64,000 nt of DNA from Cinnamomum chago. Lineage: Eukaryota > Streptophyta > Magnoliopsida > Laurales > Lauraceae. A program made the position numbers and the translations under genes. Below, in pieces: positions 12,971 through 24,564 of the stretch. The notes beneath the pieces are model-generated. The model had not been told where the DNA came from, did not search any database, and saw only the letters and a list, made by a program, of their open reading frames with translations. Position 1 is the first letter of the stretch, and each line of letters opens with the position of its first letter. The stretch lies in NCBI GenBank assembly GCA_038049695.1, contig CP142455.1, positions 30,665,501-30,729,500 of the forward strand, in the 5' to 3' direction.

Positions 12971-14747
12971 TCTTCATTTACATGAAGTTAAATCTTAACT
13001 TTGATACTTAGTGTAATTTGTGAATTCTATGTGTGATATATACATTTTGTAAACTTTATCCTCATTGAAAATGCAACATCTACCTACTTCCAATTGAGAA
13101 AAGACTGTAGATTGAAAATTTGAAATGTCATCAACCTCAAACCACAAAGAAAACACATTCAAAGAAATCCTAAATGGAAAGAAAGATAGTCTGTCTGATC
13201 CAATTCAACAGTATAAACAGTACACATAAATGCCTCTATACATGTATCAGGTAAATTAATCCATGAAATTTACAAAAAAAAATAAAAAATTAAAACTATA
13301 TTGTCGACCATCTTGAGCCTAACAAATAAACCGAGTCATGTCAAAATTACAAAGATAACATAAATAAAGAATTAATCCAAGTTGAGTAGGCTCACACCAT
13401 GGATCTACTCACCGACAGCCACTAGTGACACATATGACTCACCGATTATCTTAAACTTTATGGAGTCATATATGACTTTGATTTTCCCACCTGCCGAGTT
13501 GACTAAAGTCTAAAGTCAACATTGTCACTGACTTGACTCATCTAGCTGGAAGCAAAACAAGTAACAGACCAAATTTCATATAGGAAGAGGGGGGAAGAAT
13601 CCAAAGTGTAGGTAGCAATTTCAATCAGGATCACTTTTGAGGCATGGTTCGTCCAGAGCTAAGACCATCAGATCAATGGTCTGGGGCAGCAAAAGATTAT
13701 CCCACATGGACAAATTCAAGGCCTAAGAAGTACACAGAGCATATAGTACTTATATTCACCTCGGCCGGGCACTGTCAAACTGAATGACTTAGCTTTCATA
13801 CAAATATTTGCTTAATCCCTTCTTAATTCGGCCAAGTTTATGGGAACAAATTTAATACTTAGTGCATATTTTCTTTGACTCATGAAAACTCTCCTTAAAA
13901 ATAAATAAAATGGAAATCATTACAACTTGATATTTTCAGGCAGGAACTGTTAAAGTCTATCCAGCGGAGATTACCATAGTTGCTTTCAATTGCTTCTTTG
14001 GGACTGTACAATGTGCAATAGTCTCATTGTTTGTTGAAAAAGATCCAAGTGCTTGGTAAATGGGCCTGATATTGAGCTTATCTCCATTGTATATTCAGTA
14101 AGTAAATGGGCAAACTCAACTATGCACTTTAATTGATAAAGATAATTATATGCTAGTAGTAATATGCTTTCACTCAGTGGCTGGTTCTTAATAGATGGTA
14201 GTATGATGATTATGCGGTAGGCAGTTTTTGGGAGAGTGGTCACTATCCGTACTCAAACATATTGCATAAACAAGAAGGGTCCCATTTTTGTGGCCATATT
14301 TTTTTTTTCATATTTTTTTTTTCAACTTTATACATCTCTTCTCAAACAGATCCATTAGTTCATAGGGCACAATGATTCATGTCCAAATGGGTCACTGTGC
14401 GGAGTTCTGTTGTTCTCTTCCCACAAAGGTCGATAGTAATTTAGGGACTGTAATCAGTAAGCAAAACCCAAATGGAAGAATTACTAATATATTGTAGTAT
14501 CTCATAAGACTAGTCACTGAATAAAAGGGAGAGCAACAAGAAAAAAAAGTTAAATATTTCCTTTGAGCTATATAGGAAGAATTACTAATAAGAAAAATAA
14601 CACACTATAAGAAAGACTCATATCAAAAAGGGATATTTGAAACACAAAAACAGATTTTTGAAAGCATATTATACCAGAGAAGAAGAATCTTCTAAAATAA
14701 ACTAAAAAAATGAGTTTTAAATTAAATATCACTAACAAACCCAAAAT

Positions 14748-15532
14748 ACAGTGAAATACCTCCAAGCCCTGTTTTAAGATCCAAAAACGAGGGTGTAACT
14801 TGTTATAGGATTTTGGTTGTTAGACCACTTTCGGTGGGCTACCTCTTTCCTTTCCTCTATTATATAATTAATACAAAATGCACAATCATGTAATCAATTT
14901 CATAGTTTCCAAGAATTTTACATGTAGAAAGCTATTGCTTCAATGGATCAAAATTGGGTTTGGATTGTTAGACTAAAAGGATATAAATTTGATTGAGGAG
15001 TGAACTAATAAGGTCAAATAGCCCCTGAGTCATAATGAAAGCTGCAGTGTTTATTATACAAAAATCCATCACTTCATCTGCCTTCCTATCATCTTTAGAG
15101 CTATAAACAGAAATCATGTTTTTTTTCAGATTGCAAGTGTATAAGTGTATTAGGTTTAAGATCAACCAGCACAAGAAGTTCATGAAACTACTAAACGGAT
15201 TAAGTACCTTGTTTGGAGCGTTTGGAGATTAAAGACTTGCTTAGTTGAAAGTATATTTTCTAATGGTACAAACTAAGAAGTGAAATACCTCCAAACCTTG
15301 TTTTAAGATCCAAAAACAAGGGTGTAACTTATAGATGATATTCAGAAAAATGGAAGAAATGAGGGCATCAATTGGTGAAAGGCATAGATTTACTAAAACA
15401 AGATCCAAAACATGAATCCAAACGTTCTACATAGATGATACGTAGAAAAATGGAAGATGTGAGAGCATCAGTTGATGAAAGGCATGGATTTACTAAAACA
15501 AGATCCAAAACATATACCCAAAAATCCAAACC
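14748..15532. repeat. Local direct repeats in CACTA segment
   Basis: A block of about 50 bp around CTGTTTTAAGATCCAAAAAC recurs at 14748-14802 and 15278-15331. Immediately after, a unit of about 100 bp containing GGATTTACTAAAACAAGATCC is tandemly duplicated (about 15331-15431 and 15432-15520). Confidence 0.75.
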
Positions 15533-15639
15533 CCTTTCTCAAACAAATCAGGGCATAGATTGATAAAACCTAGCACATCCAAAATCCTAGAAAAGATTTT
15601 CACATCACCAATTTTTACCTAATGCAAGAGATGGTGTTT

Positions 15640-16075
15640 CGAAGAAGAAGAACTTTGAGGAAGAAAAACAATGAGATTTGTAAACACTGAGCTCTCATTC
15701 ACAGCTTCCACGCGCAATTTTACCAACTAACAACAACACTCATTCGCAGCTCAAAAACCCTAGAAATCTCCCTCTAGCAATCTGAAACCGAATCAGCAAC
15801 CAACGAAGCTGCTCAGATTTCCTCCACGGATCAACGCAATATGAGATCGAATCTAGAAAAAAACAAAACCAAACTCTACAACGAAGCTGCTCAAATTTCC
15901 TCCACGGACCAAATTCGAAGCTCGAAAACCCTCTAAATCCGCCAACAGATTTCATCCTCTTTCTCGCTCTTTCTGTCTTCAAATCGTTCGAAAATCCTCT
16001 AAAATCTACCATTCCTCCTCTTTCTGTCTTCAAACGATTTGAAGCTCAAGCGAAAGTTTCTGTCTTTCTGTCAGG
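15640..16075 (-). other. Gene-start-like region without recognisable product
   Basis: The minus strand has a short frame beginning MVDFRGFSNDLKTER inside a purine- and C-rich stretch like a plant 5' leader. A segment of about 40 bp (AACGAAGCTGCTCAGATTTC) is duplicated at 15803-15842 and 15880-15919. It lies next to the CACTA right end, where such elements often place their promoter and leader. Product unknown. Confidence 0.3.
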
Positions 16076-16302
16076 CGATATTTTCATCAAGCGAAGTGGG
16101 ACATAAAAAAGGTAGGACCACCTTTGAAAAAATTTACAGAAGTTTGAACTTTTTAACGGCGGGAAATATCATCCGCCACTGATACTACTAATAAAATTAC
16201 AACTTTGTGACGGATTATTACATCTGTCGTTGATAAGGCTATTTAGCGGCGGAAAATTAAATCCGTCGCTATTTGAGTGTCACTAAAAGTGACTTTTTTT
16301 TT

Positions 16303-17173
16303 GGTAAAACCCTCAATTACAAGAGAAAAGGCGCGACATATAAATGACAATAACGATAAAAATACTCCGATGACCACCACCACTAGTCAGAGACGGTCAC
16401 ACTAAAAAAGTTTTGGTGCCCATATCATATCTCTACTGTTGAAACCGGATGCAGGCGTCCATATCATATATCACTAAACTATATGCAGCAACCGGATGTA
16501 GGCGTCCATATCATATCTCTGCTGTGAACTGTGATAACAACCATCAATTCAGAAATCAACATGACAAGTCTTTCATAGATGATTAATTATCTGCTTGAAA
16601 AATTCTTTCCTGCTCTTGGTGGGTGAAACATGTTAAAAAAATTGTTCATAGATATCAATTACTGAAAATTGATAATACAAACTATTTTTCATAGCAACAG
16701 ATGCAAAATTGTTTTTTGTTACTGCACAATCACATCTTCCTCTTGAAATCACTTGTTGATATTCAAAAGGGTTTGAAGCATTGAACACTTCGTGAAACTT
16801 AGTGTCAGTCACGACCAGGAATCACCATTGGAAGAGTAAGACCCACAAGCAGATACACACTAAAAGCCACCAAGCTTAACCAAATCCAGGAGCTACACTG
16901 TCACTACCATATGTGAATACCAGGTTATCATTGGATGGAGGTATAATTTTGTATGACAGTGGAAGGTTTTTTATAGATTTGATGGTTATGACAACTCCCT
17001 ATCATTTCCCTGCATCACTTCCATTGAAGTCTCATTTCCCACATTTTCGTAAATCGCATTTGTTGAAAAAAAATATGCAGGTTTTCAGCATTGAAACAAA
17101 CTGTACCCATCATCAGTGACTAGACTCAGATGAGATAATTGCCATAAACAATATCAGTGTCTCTTTTCCATTC
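16303..17173. other. No gene seen
   Basis: AT-rich. A short motif (GCGTCCATATCATAT) repeats at 16455-16469 and 16501-16515. It may hold the 3' untranslated part of the minus-strand coding piece at 17177-17674. Confidence 0.4.
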
Positions 17174-17176
17174 TTA

Positions 17177-17674
17177 ATCATCAAAACTGCTAATATCAAA
17201 CACGTTTTTACCAAGTGCAAATGAGCTGTGTAAGGATGACTTTTTTACTCTAGAACAACATTTGGTCTGTGGTTTTTGCTTGCTGGTCGAAATCCCAAGC
17301 CCATTTGCTGCAAGGAGGAGACGTTTTCCGACCTCACTTCTTTCAGGTTTGCTCCTTGGAGTCTCATTAATTGGTGAAGCAGACCATCGGACTAAGAACT
17401 GTATAGGTGGAGAATTCACAGCAGCTTGAGGAGTGGCATCAGCTCTAATCGATACATCTTGATGACCTGGATTAACCCCATGCTCATCTGTAGTGTCATG
17501 GCTCATGGAAATTTTCCCATTCTCTTCCATCCCAGCAGAAGGAAGAACTTTATGTTTCCTGAACTTTTTACAAGTGGTGGTCCTAGATTTGGATTCCTCT
17601 ACATTCGAATTAATGAAGGTGTGACATGTATCTTCTTGTTTCGGCAAGCCTGAGTCATTAGTTTGATTTGAATA
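17177..17674 (-). pseudogene. C-terminal coding piece of an unidentified gene, split by copia insertion
   Basis: The minus-strand frame is open from the copia LTR edge at 17674 down to a stop at 17174-17176, about 166 codons. Its composition looks like a genuine protein: mixed polar, with a basic serine-rich stretch (RVKKSSLHSSFALGKNVFD) and the end ISSFDD. It has no ATG of its own, so it would be the last exon of a longer gene. The LTR begins exactly where the frame is still open, which suggests that the retrotransposon interrupted the gene. No continuation is recognised beyond 24564, where the element's 3' LTR is truncated and host sequence may be deleted. I do not recognise the family. Confidence 0.4.
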
Positions 17675-18589
17675 TGTTATAATTTGTATTGGCTAATTCT
17701 TTTAGTTTGAACAAAACTTGTGTTCATAGTCCAAATTGCGTTGTATTTTCTGTTTTATTTAGATAAGGACTGTGAAGGAACCCAAATATTGTGAAAGACT
17801 ACCTCTGGATACTTGTGGTAAGCCTTGAAGACTTCTACTCATACTTGAAGATCCATAAAGAAGTCCTCCCGAAGTTTTCGCATATATTTAGCGTCAATTT
17901 TGTGTACTAGACAGAAACTGGTCTCGCTATAGCGAGCCACAGTTCTGGCCCAGATAGAACCTGGGCTCACTATAGCGAGCTCCATTCTCGCTATAGCCAG
18001 ACGCCCAGTTCTGTCCATTCAGGACTCTTTTCAACGGACGTTTCTCCACCTCCTTTATGAGTTCTACCTTCTTTCAAACAAGTCTTGGGCACGAAACTAA
18101 AGCCATTTAAAGACCCCTTGCAAACACCATTGGAGATGCAGAGATATTAATTTTCTCAAGCATTATTCTTTGATTCTAGAGAGAGTTTGGTGGGCCAATT
18201 CTTGCAAGGGAGATTGTGCTGAAGTTCTTATTCTTCTTCTCTCAAGCACCTTGAAGGGGCATTCAAGGTGGGTTTCAAGCAAGCACGTGGAAGGTGAACG
18301 ACGGGTTGTCGACGAGTACTTCACAGTCCTTTAGGTTGAGTTTCAACTGGGTCAAGTTCTGTGAGTTCTTTGTAATCTTCGTTTTTATAGTGCATTGCTT
18401 TCTGTGGCTTTTGCCACCCGTGGTTTTTTCCCGAACAGGGTTTTCCATGTAAAAGTTATGTGCCTCTTCTCTTTCTGTGGTGATTGTTTATTTGAGATTT
18501 TCTTTGTCTAGTTTAAAATTGCATACAATAATGAGATAGGACCTTAGCCTGTGTTAAGGCTTAAATAGAAGGTTGTTTTCAAACCTTCA
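17675..18589 (+). repeat. 5' LTR of copia element
   Basis: It starts TGTTATAATTTG, matching the 3' LTR start at 24230, and ends CCTTCA two bases before the primer site; 915 bp. It contains three copies of the palindrome family CTCGCTATAGCGAG: 17923-17936 (perfect), 17966-17979 and 17987-18000 (one mismatch each). Confidence 0.85.
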
Positions 18590-18591
18590 CG

Positions 18592-18603
18592 TGGTATCAG
18601 AGC
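18592..18603 (+). promoter_or_regulatory. Primer binding site, initiator tRNA-Met type
   Basis: TGGTATCAGAGC is the usual plant site complementary to the 3' end of initiator tRNA-Met. It lies two bases after the LTR. Confidence 0.9.
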
Positions 18604-18646
18604 AAGGTCACTTTTTAAAAAGGTGAGATCCTCTCAGATTTATTCT

Positions 18647-20560
18647 ATGGAATTCACTAGAGAAGGCACTTCCACCACCAAGCCTCCTTTGCTTGAAGGC
18701 AGTAGCAATTATGCTTACTGGAAGGTAAGAATGATTGCGTTTCTGCGTTCTTTGGATCATGATGTTTGGCAAACTGTTGTGAACGGTTATAAACCACCAA
18801 CTGTGGTAGTTTATGGGGTAGTGTTCCCAAACCAGTGGCTGATCGGGCTCATGGAGAAAAGAATCAGACTCATTGGAATGATTGAGCCATGAATGCTATA
18901 TATAATGGTGTCAGTCACTCTGAATTTCGCAGAATTTCTACTTGTACCACTGCGAAAGAGGCTTGGGATCTCTTGAGAACAGTGCATGAAGGCACTGATA
19001 AAGTTAGCAGACTAAACTTCAAAATTTGACAACTGCCTTTGAGTCTATTCGTATGAATGATGAAGAGACCTTTGATGATTACTATGCCAAACTGAGTCAT
19101 ATTGTTAATTCCAGTTTTAACTTAGGGGAACCAATTCCAGATCAAAAGGTGGTAAAGAAAATTCTTCAGTCCTTGCCCGAGAGATTTCAGTCAAAAGTGA
19201 TTGCAATTGAGGAATATACCAACCTAAATGATCTCCCTGTTGAACAATTGGTTGGAAATTTACAAACGTTTGAATCAAATCATTGTTCTAATAAGAAATC
19301 CAAGGGAATTGCTTTAATGTCATCCAAGAACAATGATAATGATGAGTCTGATAATGATTCTGATGATGTTGAACTTGAGGCTCTTTTTGTCAAAAAATTC
19401 AAGAAATATTTAAATAAAAATAAAAAGAACCCCAAAAAGGAATTTCCCAAGAATAAAACCTTGAATAAGCCAAAGACAGGACCAAAGAGTGAGAAAACTT
19501 CTTCTAAGAGCACAAATAAGCCTATACAATGCTTTGAATGTCAAGGGTTTGGTCACCCTGCCTCTAAATGTGCAAACCGATTGGAAAGAAACAAAGGAAA
19601 GGCTTTAAATGTTTCTTGGGAAGAAGATTCAGAAGATGAGAATAGTGAATCTGAGTTACAATTTGAATTTGCTAAATTTGTAGCTTTTATGTCTTCTACT
19701 AACCTATCTTTTGAGCAGGGGTCATCTGACAAGGACTCCAAGTCAGATGACGAGTCAAGGAGTGAAGATCTTTCTGATGAAGAACATGATCTTGAAGTTG
19801 CTTGTAAAAAACTTCTGAAAGATTCTTTGCGTCTATCATGCATCAATGATAAGCTCTCTCACAAGTTAAAGGTTTCTGAATCTCAAAATTTATCTTTTTC
19901 TTCTGAGCTTGATGATGCTCATGTAGAGGTAAGTCGGTTAGAAACCTAACATGCAATTCTGTCTGACAACATTATTGTTGCAGGAAAAGAGAAAGATCTA
20001 GTTACTGCACAGTTAGAGGAAGTTTCAAAAGAACTGAAATATTTACAAACTTACTACAATTTGTTGCAAGCTGAAAAGAATGATGTATGTGGAAAACTCC
20101 GGATGGCGCTATCAAAACTTGTCTCAGCCAAATCTTCGCTTGAAAGAATGAATAAAGGCTCCATAACTCTTAATGAGATTTTGATGCAACAAAGAAGTGA
20201 GAAACAAAAGACTGGACTTAGATATAATCCGGAATCATCAACTTCTATGCAATCAGGTAAAACTATTTTTGTTAAAGGACCAGCCTTATATACTGGTGTT
20301 CTCGCTACTCCAAATGTTGAATATGGGAACTCAAATTCATATAACAAAGTGTCTAAACCCAGAATTATCCCGATTTGCCATTTTTGCGGTAAAAAGGGGC
20401 ATATTCGACCACATTGTCATAAGCTGTGGAATCAAAGGCAACTTCAACAAAGGAAAATTGTTTTATCTCCTCCACAGATTAAGACAAAATCCATCTGGGT
20501 TAGAAAATCTGATCTTCACTGTAACGTCGTCCTAACTGCACTTAATGCAAAAGATTCACA
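18647..20560 (+). pseudogene. gag of SIRE-like copia element, broken
   Basis: It starts at the ATG at 18647 (MEFTREGTSTTKPPLLEG) with the typical copia gag opening NYAYWKVRMIAFLRS. Frame changes occur near 18820 and 19015, with stops at 18883-18885 (a tryptophan position) and 19947-19949 (a glutamine position). A first zinc knuckle, CFECQGFGHPASKC, is coded from about 19530 and a second, CHFCGKKGHIRPHC, from about 20377. Between them is a long acidic, coiled-coil-rich region typical of SIRE gag. Gag packages the RNA; this copy cannot make it intact. Confidence 0.85.
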
Positions 20561-22217
20561 TGTTTGGTACTTGGATAGCGGATGCTCCAGACATATGACT
20601 GGTAACAAATTATTGTTTACCTCCCTGAAAGCTGTGATGGAGGTAGTGTTAAGTTTGGTGATGGAAGCAAATCGAACATAGTTGGCAAAGGTACAGTCTC
20701 AATACCAGGTATGTCTACTCTTTCAAATGTCTTTCTGGTCAATGGTCTGAAAGCGAATTTATTAAGCATCAACCAACTATGTGATTCTCACCATGAAGTC
20801 CATTTTTCTCTTAATGATTGTGTTATTGTTGACATGAAGGGTAATCATGCACTTCATGGAGTAGGTACATCTGACAACTGTTATGTTGTTGCCACCGAAA
20901 CCAAAATGACATGTCACGCAGCCATGATAAGTGACATTGATTTGTGGCATCAACATTTAGGCCATGTTAATCACACGGACCTGGATAACCTGGCAAAAAA
21001 TGAAATCATACTAGGACTACCTAAGCGTTTAAAAGCACCAAATACTATTTGTGCTCCATGTCAAATTTGCAAACAAATCAGGTCCTCACATAAGAAAGTT
21101 GATGCTTTAAAAACTTCGAGACCACTTGAATTACTGCATATGGATCTCATGGGTCCTACAAAAAATGAAAGCATTGGCGGTAAGAAATATATCTTTCTAA
21201 CCGTTGATGATTTCTCCCGGCTTACGTGGGTCCGATTTCTTAAAGAAAAGTCTGAGACTTTTGAAGTTTTTCTTGATTTATAGACTCTGCTTATCAATGA
21301 GAAAGGAAAAGTGTTTGGTAGTGTTGTGCGTATTCGTTCAAATCATGGTACTGAATTTCAGAATTCTGATTTCAATTCTTTTTATTCAAAAATTGGTATC
21401 AAACATGAATTTTCTGCTCCCAAAACACCCTAGCAAAATGGGGTTGTTGAGAGGAAAAATCGGGTTGTGCAAGAAATGGCAAGAGTTATGTTCCACAGTA
21501 AAAAGATCCCTCAACGCTTTTGGGCCGAAGCTGTAAACACTGCAGTCCATATCATCAATAGAGTTTACCTATGGCCTGGAACGAAAATGACCCCATATGA
21601 AATTTGAAGTGGTCGCAAGCCAACTGTTAAATATTTTCGAACATTTGGAAGTAAGTGTTACATCCTGAAGGATATGGAACACTTAACCAAATTTGATTGC
21701 AAGAGTGACGAGGGCATCTTTCTTGGTTATTCTCTGGAAAGTAAGGCATACAAAGTTTATAATTTGAGAAACTTTTATGTTATCGAGTCAATAAATGTTG
21801 GTGTTGATGATGTTGGAACTTCCGAATATTTTGACGATGAAGATGATTTTATTCTTGATCCTATTTCTACTCAGGTTGCTGAACCAAACACAAGTAAGCA
21901 ATCAGACAAAACGCCAGGATCGGAAAATAGCGCTAATGCTTCATCTAAAGATAAACAAGCTGAACTAGAAGTTCCATCCACCGATCTTATGGTACCAAGC
22001 ATCATCAAACAATTTGAAGAACAGAGTGCTTCTAAAAGCTCCCGCCCAGTACCAAAGGTAATGAAGAGTCATCCAATTTCACAAGTTCTTGGAGATGCTA
22101 TGGAACCTATGAAAACAAGAAAACAGGTACGCGACGAGGTAAGTAACTTTTGCTATATTTCCTCTATTTAACCAAAGAACATAAAAGAAGCTTTGCTTGA
22201 TGATTGCTGGATCAATG
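20561..22217 (+). pseudogene. protease and integrase of copia element, truncated before RT
   Basis: The protease motif WYLDSGCSRHMTG begins at about 20565, with a frame change near 20637. The integrase has the HHCC zinc finger (WHQHLGHVNH ... CAPCQIC) and the core start LLHMDLMGPT. The second catalytic aspartate is replaced by asparagine (RSNHGTEF, codon 21341-21343), and the glutamate in NGVVERKNR is retained. Stops lie at 21281-21283, 21431-21433 and 21605-21607, all at expected Gln or Trp codons. The frame reaches SHPISQVLGD and EALLDDCWINV, the usual lead-in to RT, and then stops being copia-like at about 22217. RT and RNase H are absent. Confidence 0.85.
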
Positions 22218-22218
22218 T

Positions 22219-22253
22219 CTCGCTCGAGCGAGACTTATTCTCGCTCTAGCGAG
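22219..22253. repeat. Pair of CG-rich palindromes at the RT deletion point
   Basis: CTCGCTCGAGCGAG (22219-22232, perfect palindrome) and CTCGCTCTAGCGAG (22240-22253) lie 7 bp apart. They follow directly on the last copia coding sequence and belong to the same motif family as those in the LTR. Confidence 0.9.
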
Positions 22254-22860
22254 CATGGGTGCTGGGTTCTTTTAGTTTAAAACCCTAAAACGTCCTGCAC
22301 CCATTCTATTTCCCATTCTTGTTCTTCCTTTTTTAGGGATTTCTAGTATTATTTGCTCCTTGCCTCTCTTCATTCCACCTCTCTTTCCCCCACCTATTTC
22401 AATTGGATTTGCATATCTCATTGCACCCATTTTTCAAGTATGATCCGCTCTTCACCTCTTCATGGATTCCTCTTACTTCTGATTTTATTTCTATGCACTG
22501 GTTGTGGTTTGCTTGGATTCTTTCAAATGATTTGTCCTTGGCACTTTCTCTGCATAATGGATATGAAAGAAGTTTCTCCTGAAGGTTGCTCATCCAGTCT
22601 TTGGGTATGTTTTTTATTCTCTTGGTTATAATGGATGAACTAGTTATGCATTTTACTTCTTTGGGAAGTTTTTCTCTGTTGTTTGCTCTATGCTTCATCC
22701 TTTTCTGTTGTATGATCCTTGGGATCTTCTGGGAGCATTCTTGGGGCATCCATACTTGTTGTGATATTTTCTGCTCACAAGGTGTTTGACAAAATATCTG
22801 TTTCAACTTTAATCCTTCAAAACACTGATGGTTTGGTTCTCTGTACTTTCCAAGTGCAGT

Positions 22861-23867
22861 ATGGCTCCCAAGTCTTCAAAAGGAAAACGACTTGCTGCAT
22901 CTTCTTCTACCTTTGATGAAGAACGTTTTCCAAATGCTGAAAGTGCTGATCAGTTTAAGTCTGACTTCAAAGATAGGACTGTGATTTTCGGAAGAATTGT
23001 TGTGCACACAGATTTTTGTCTTACCCATTTCTTGAATTGGCTTCATCTTAACTGCCTCATGGTCTTGATGAACTTGATTAATGAATGTTTTGACGATTGG
23101 GTAAGAGAATTCTATTGCAACATGCATGAGGTTTCGGCTTCTAAGTTCAAAACATTTGTTAGGGGGAAGACGTTGACTGTTGATGCCAATAAGATTGCTT
23201 TGCTACTAAACTTACAAAGACCAGCTAATCCGTCTTATCCTTTCCCTAATCCAGATAATGTTGCGCTCCAAAAAGATGAAGTGGCTGCAGTCTTATGTAG
23301 GGAACCAACCGTCTGGAATTTTGCTGTTTTGAAGATCGATGGTCTCACCTCGGATTATCGGCTCCTCAACAACTTTGTTTGTCATAATATGGAGCTCGTG
23401 GTCATTCCTCGGATCTCCTGTTCCCTCAAGCTGCTCTTCTATATTATTTGGGCAATGGTACTTTGGTAGATGTTGCACTGACAATATTCAATTCGATGTT
23501 ACGCATTTATGATGAGAAACGGAAGCTCTCACTTCCGTTCGGTGCAATGATTAGTAAACTACTGATTAAGGCTGGTTGTCATGTGTATCCCAATGAAATA
23601 CCAATTCCAAAGAGACAAAAGATTGATCGTTGCACTAAAGCCATGTCAGACTCTCATGTGAATAATCGGATTCAGGGGGAGCAAGCCCGCGATCAAGATC
23701 TTGAAGAAGAAGATGAAGGCTCAATTGAAAATTGACTTCTTGCAGTTGAACACGCAGTTTTTGATCAGTCACTTCAGATTGAACACTTACAAGAACGGAT
23801 GACTGCTGGCTTTGATAATATTAAGAATCAACTGACTAACATGTTCAATCACCTGCGTCAATGTTGA
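22861..23867 (+). pseudogene. Env-position ORF with plant transposon-protein-like domain
   Basis: The ATG at 22861 (MAPKSSKGKRLAASS) follows a splice-acceptor-like TTTCCAAGTGCAG, so the ORF may have been expressed from a spliced RNA. The core (WVREFYCNMHE, TFVRGKTLTVD, LLNLQRP) resembles the domain annotated as putative plant transposon protein, which often occurs in retrotransposon third ORFs. A frame change near 23392 and a stop at 23733-23735 interrupt it; the frame ends at 23867 after a short coiled-coil tail (LQERMTAGFDNIKNQL). It sits where SIRE elements carry their envelope-like gene, but I see no signal peptide or transmembrane segment, so the function is unknown. Confidence 0.65.
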
Positions 23868-24217
23868 TGACATTGCTTCTTTGGACTTCTCACTGTTTCT
23901 AACTATCTTGCATTTTTTTTTTTTTGCTACTATCTCATCTCACTCTTTTGTTTAATTCCTCCATTATTTTGGAACTGATTTTTCAATTCTGTGACAAAAA
24001 GGGGGAGTAGTTTAGTTGTTAGGCAACTGACTCTTGGTAGCATTTTGCTTTTCGCTTATTAATATCTAAATTCCTCTCATTTCTATGATTTTATGGATCT
24101 TTGCCAAGGTTTGTTTCGTGCAGGTAGTGACAATTTCTTTTCAGAGCTGAAGTTATTCTTTTTGTTGTCCTAGGTCTCCTAGTAGAAATTTTTTTGGAGT
24201 TTTGTTTACGAATTGCC

Positions 24218-24229
24218 AAAGGGGAAGAT
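24218..24229 (+). promoter_or_regulatory. Polypurine tract of copia element
   Basis: AAAGGGGAAGAT lies immediately before the 3' LTR start TGTTAG; it primes plus-strand DNA synthesis in this family. Confidence 0.85.
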
Positions 24230-24564
24230 TGTTAGAATTTGTATTGGCTAATTCTTTTAGTTTGAACAAAACTTGTGTTCATAGTCCAAATTGAGTTGTA
24301 TTTTCTGTTTTATTTAGATAAGGACTATGAAGGAACCCAAATATTGCGAAAGACTACCTTTAGATACTTGTGGTAAGCCTTGAAGACTTCTACTCATACT
24401 TGAAGATCCATAAAGAAGTCCTCCCGAAGTTTTCACATATATTCAACGTCAATTTCGTGTACTAGACAGAAACTGGTCTCGCTATAGCCAGACTGAGGCT
24501 CGCTATAGCGAGCTCCATTCTCGCTATAGCCAGACGCCCAGTTCTGTCCATTCAGGACTCTTTT
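24230..24564 (+). repeat. 3' LTR of copia element, truncated
   Basis: It matches the first 356 bases of the 5' LTR (17675-18030) with a short internal deletion, then the match stops at 24564 inside the LTR. About 560 bp and the right-hand target duplication are missing. Palindrome copies lie at 24478-24491, 24499-24512 and 24520-24533. Confidence 0.85.

Larger units (their letters stand above)
7699..16302. mobile_element. Probable CACTA (En/Spm-like) element, right end damaged
   Basis: The left end is CACTACAAGGAAAAATGC, followed by subterminal CG-rich motifs (CCGCCGC, GTGGCGG, GTCCGCCACC) at 7725-7870. The right part at 16155-16280 carries the same class of motifs inverted (GGCGGGAAA, TTAGCGGCGG, CCGTCGC) and runs into a T tract where the expected TTGTAGTG terminus has been lost. 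Subterminal repeats of this kind are characteristic of plant CACTA elements. I see no transposase frame, so it is non-autonomous or decayed. It holds a hAT-type insert at 9264-10177 and possible minus-strand exons near 12.4-12.9 kb. It could instead be two separate CACTA fragments. Confidence 0.6.
17675..24564 (+). mobile_element. SIRE-like Ty1/copia retrotransposon lacking RT and RNase H
   Basis: Order on the plus strand: 5' LTR (17675-18589), tRNA-Met primer site (18592-18603), gag with two zinc knuckles, protease, integrase, a deletion where RT and RNase H should be (about 22217), a 3' non-coding part with palindromes, an env-position ORF (22861-23867), polypurine tract and a partial 3' LTR (24230-24564). 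The extra third ORF and long gag point to the SIRE/Maximus branch. By eye the LTRs differ at roughly ten places over 335 bp, plus one indel, so the insertion is not very recent. Confidence 0.85.

Noticed and set aside
18592-18603. tRNA gene near the copia LTR
   Set aside because: Only the 12-base complement of a tRNA 3' end is present, acting as a primer site; there is no tRNA body.
22353-22806. Hydrophobic frames resembling membrane proteins after the copia integrase
   Set aside because: T-rich non-coding spacer or intron of the retroelement; no conserved motif, and frames overlap on both strands.
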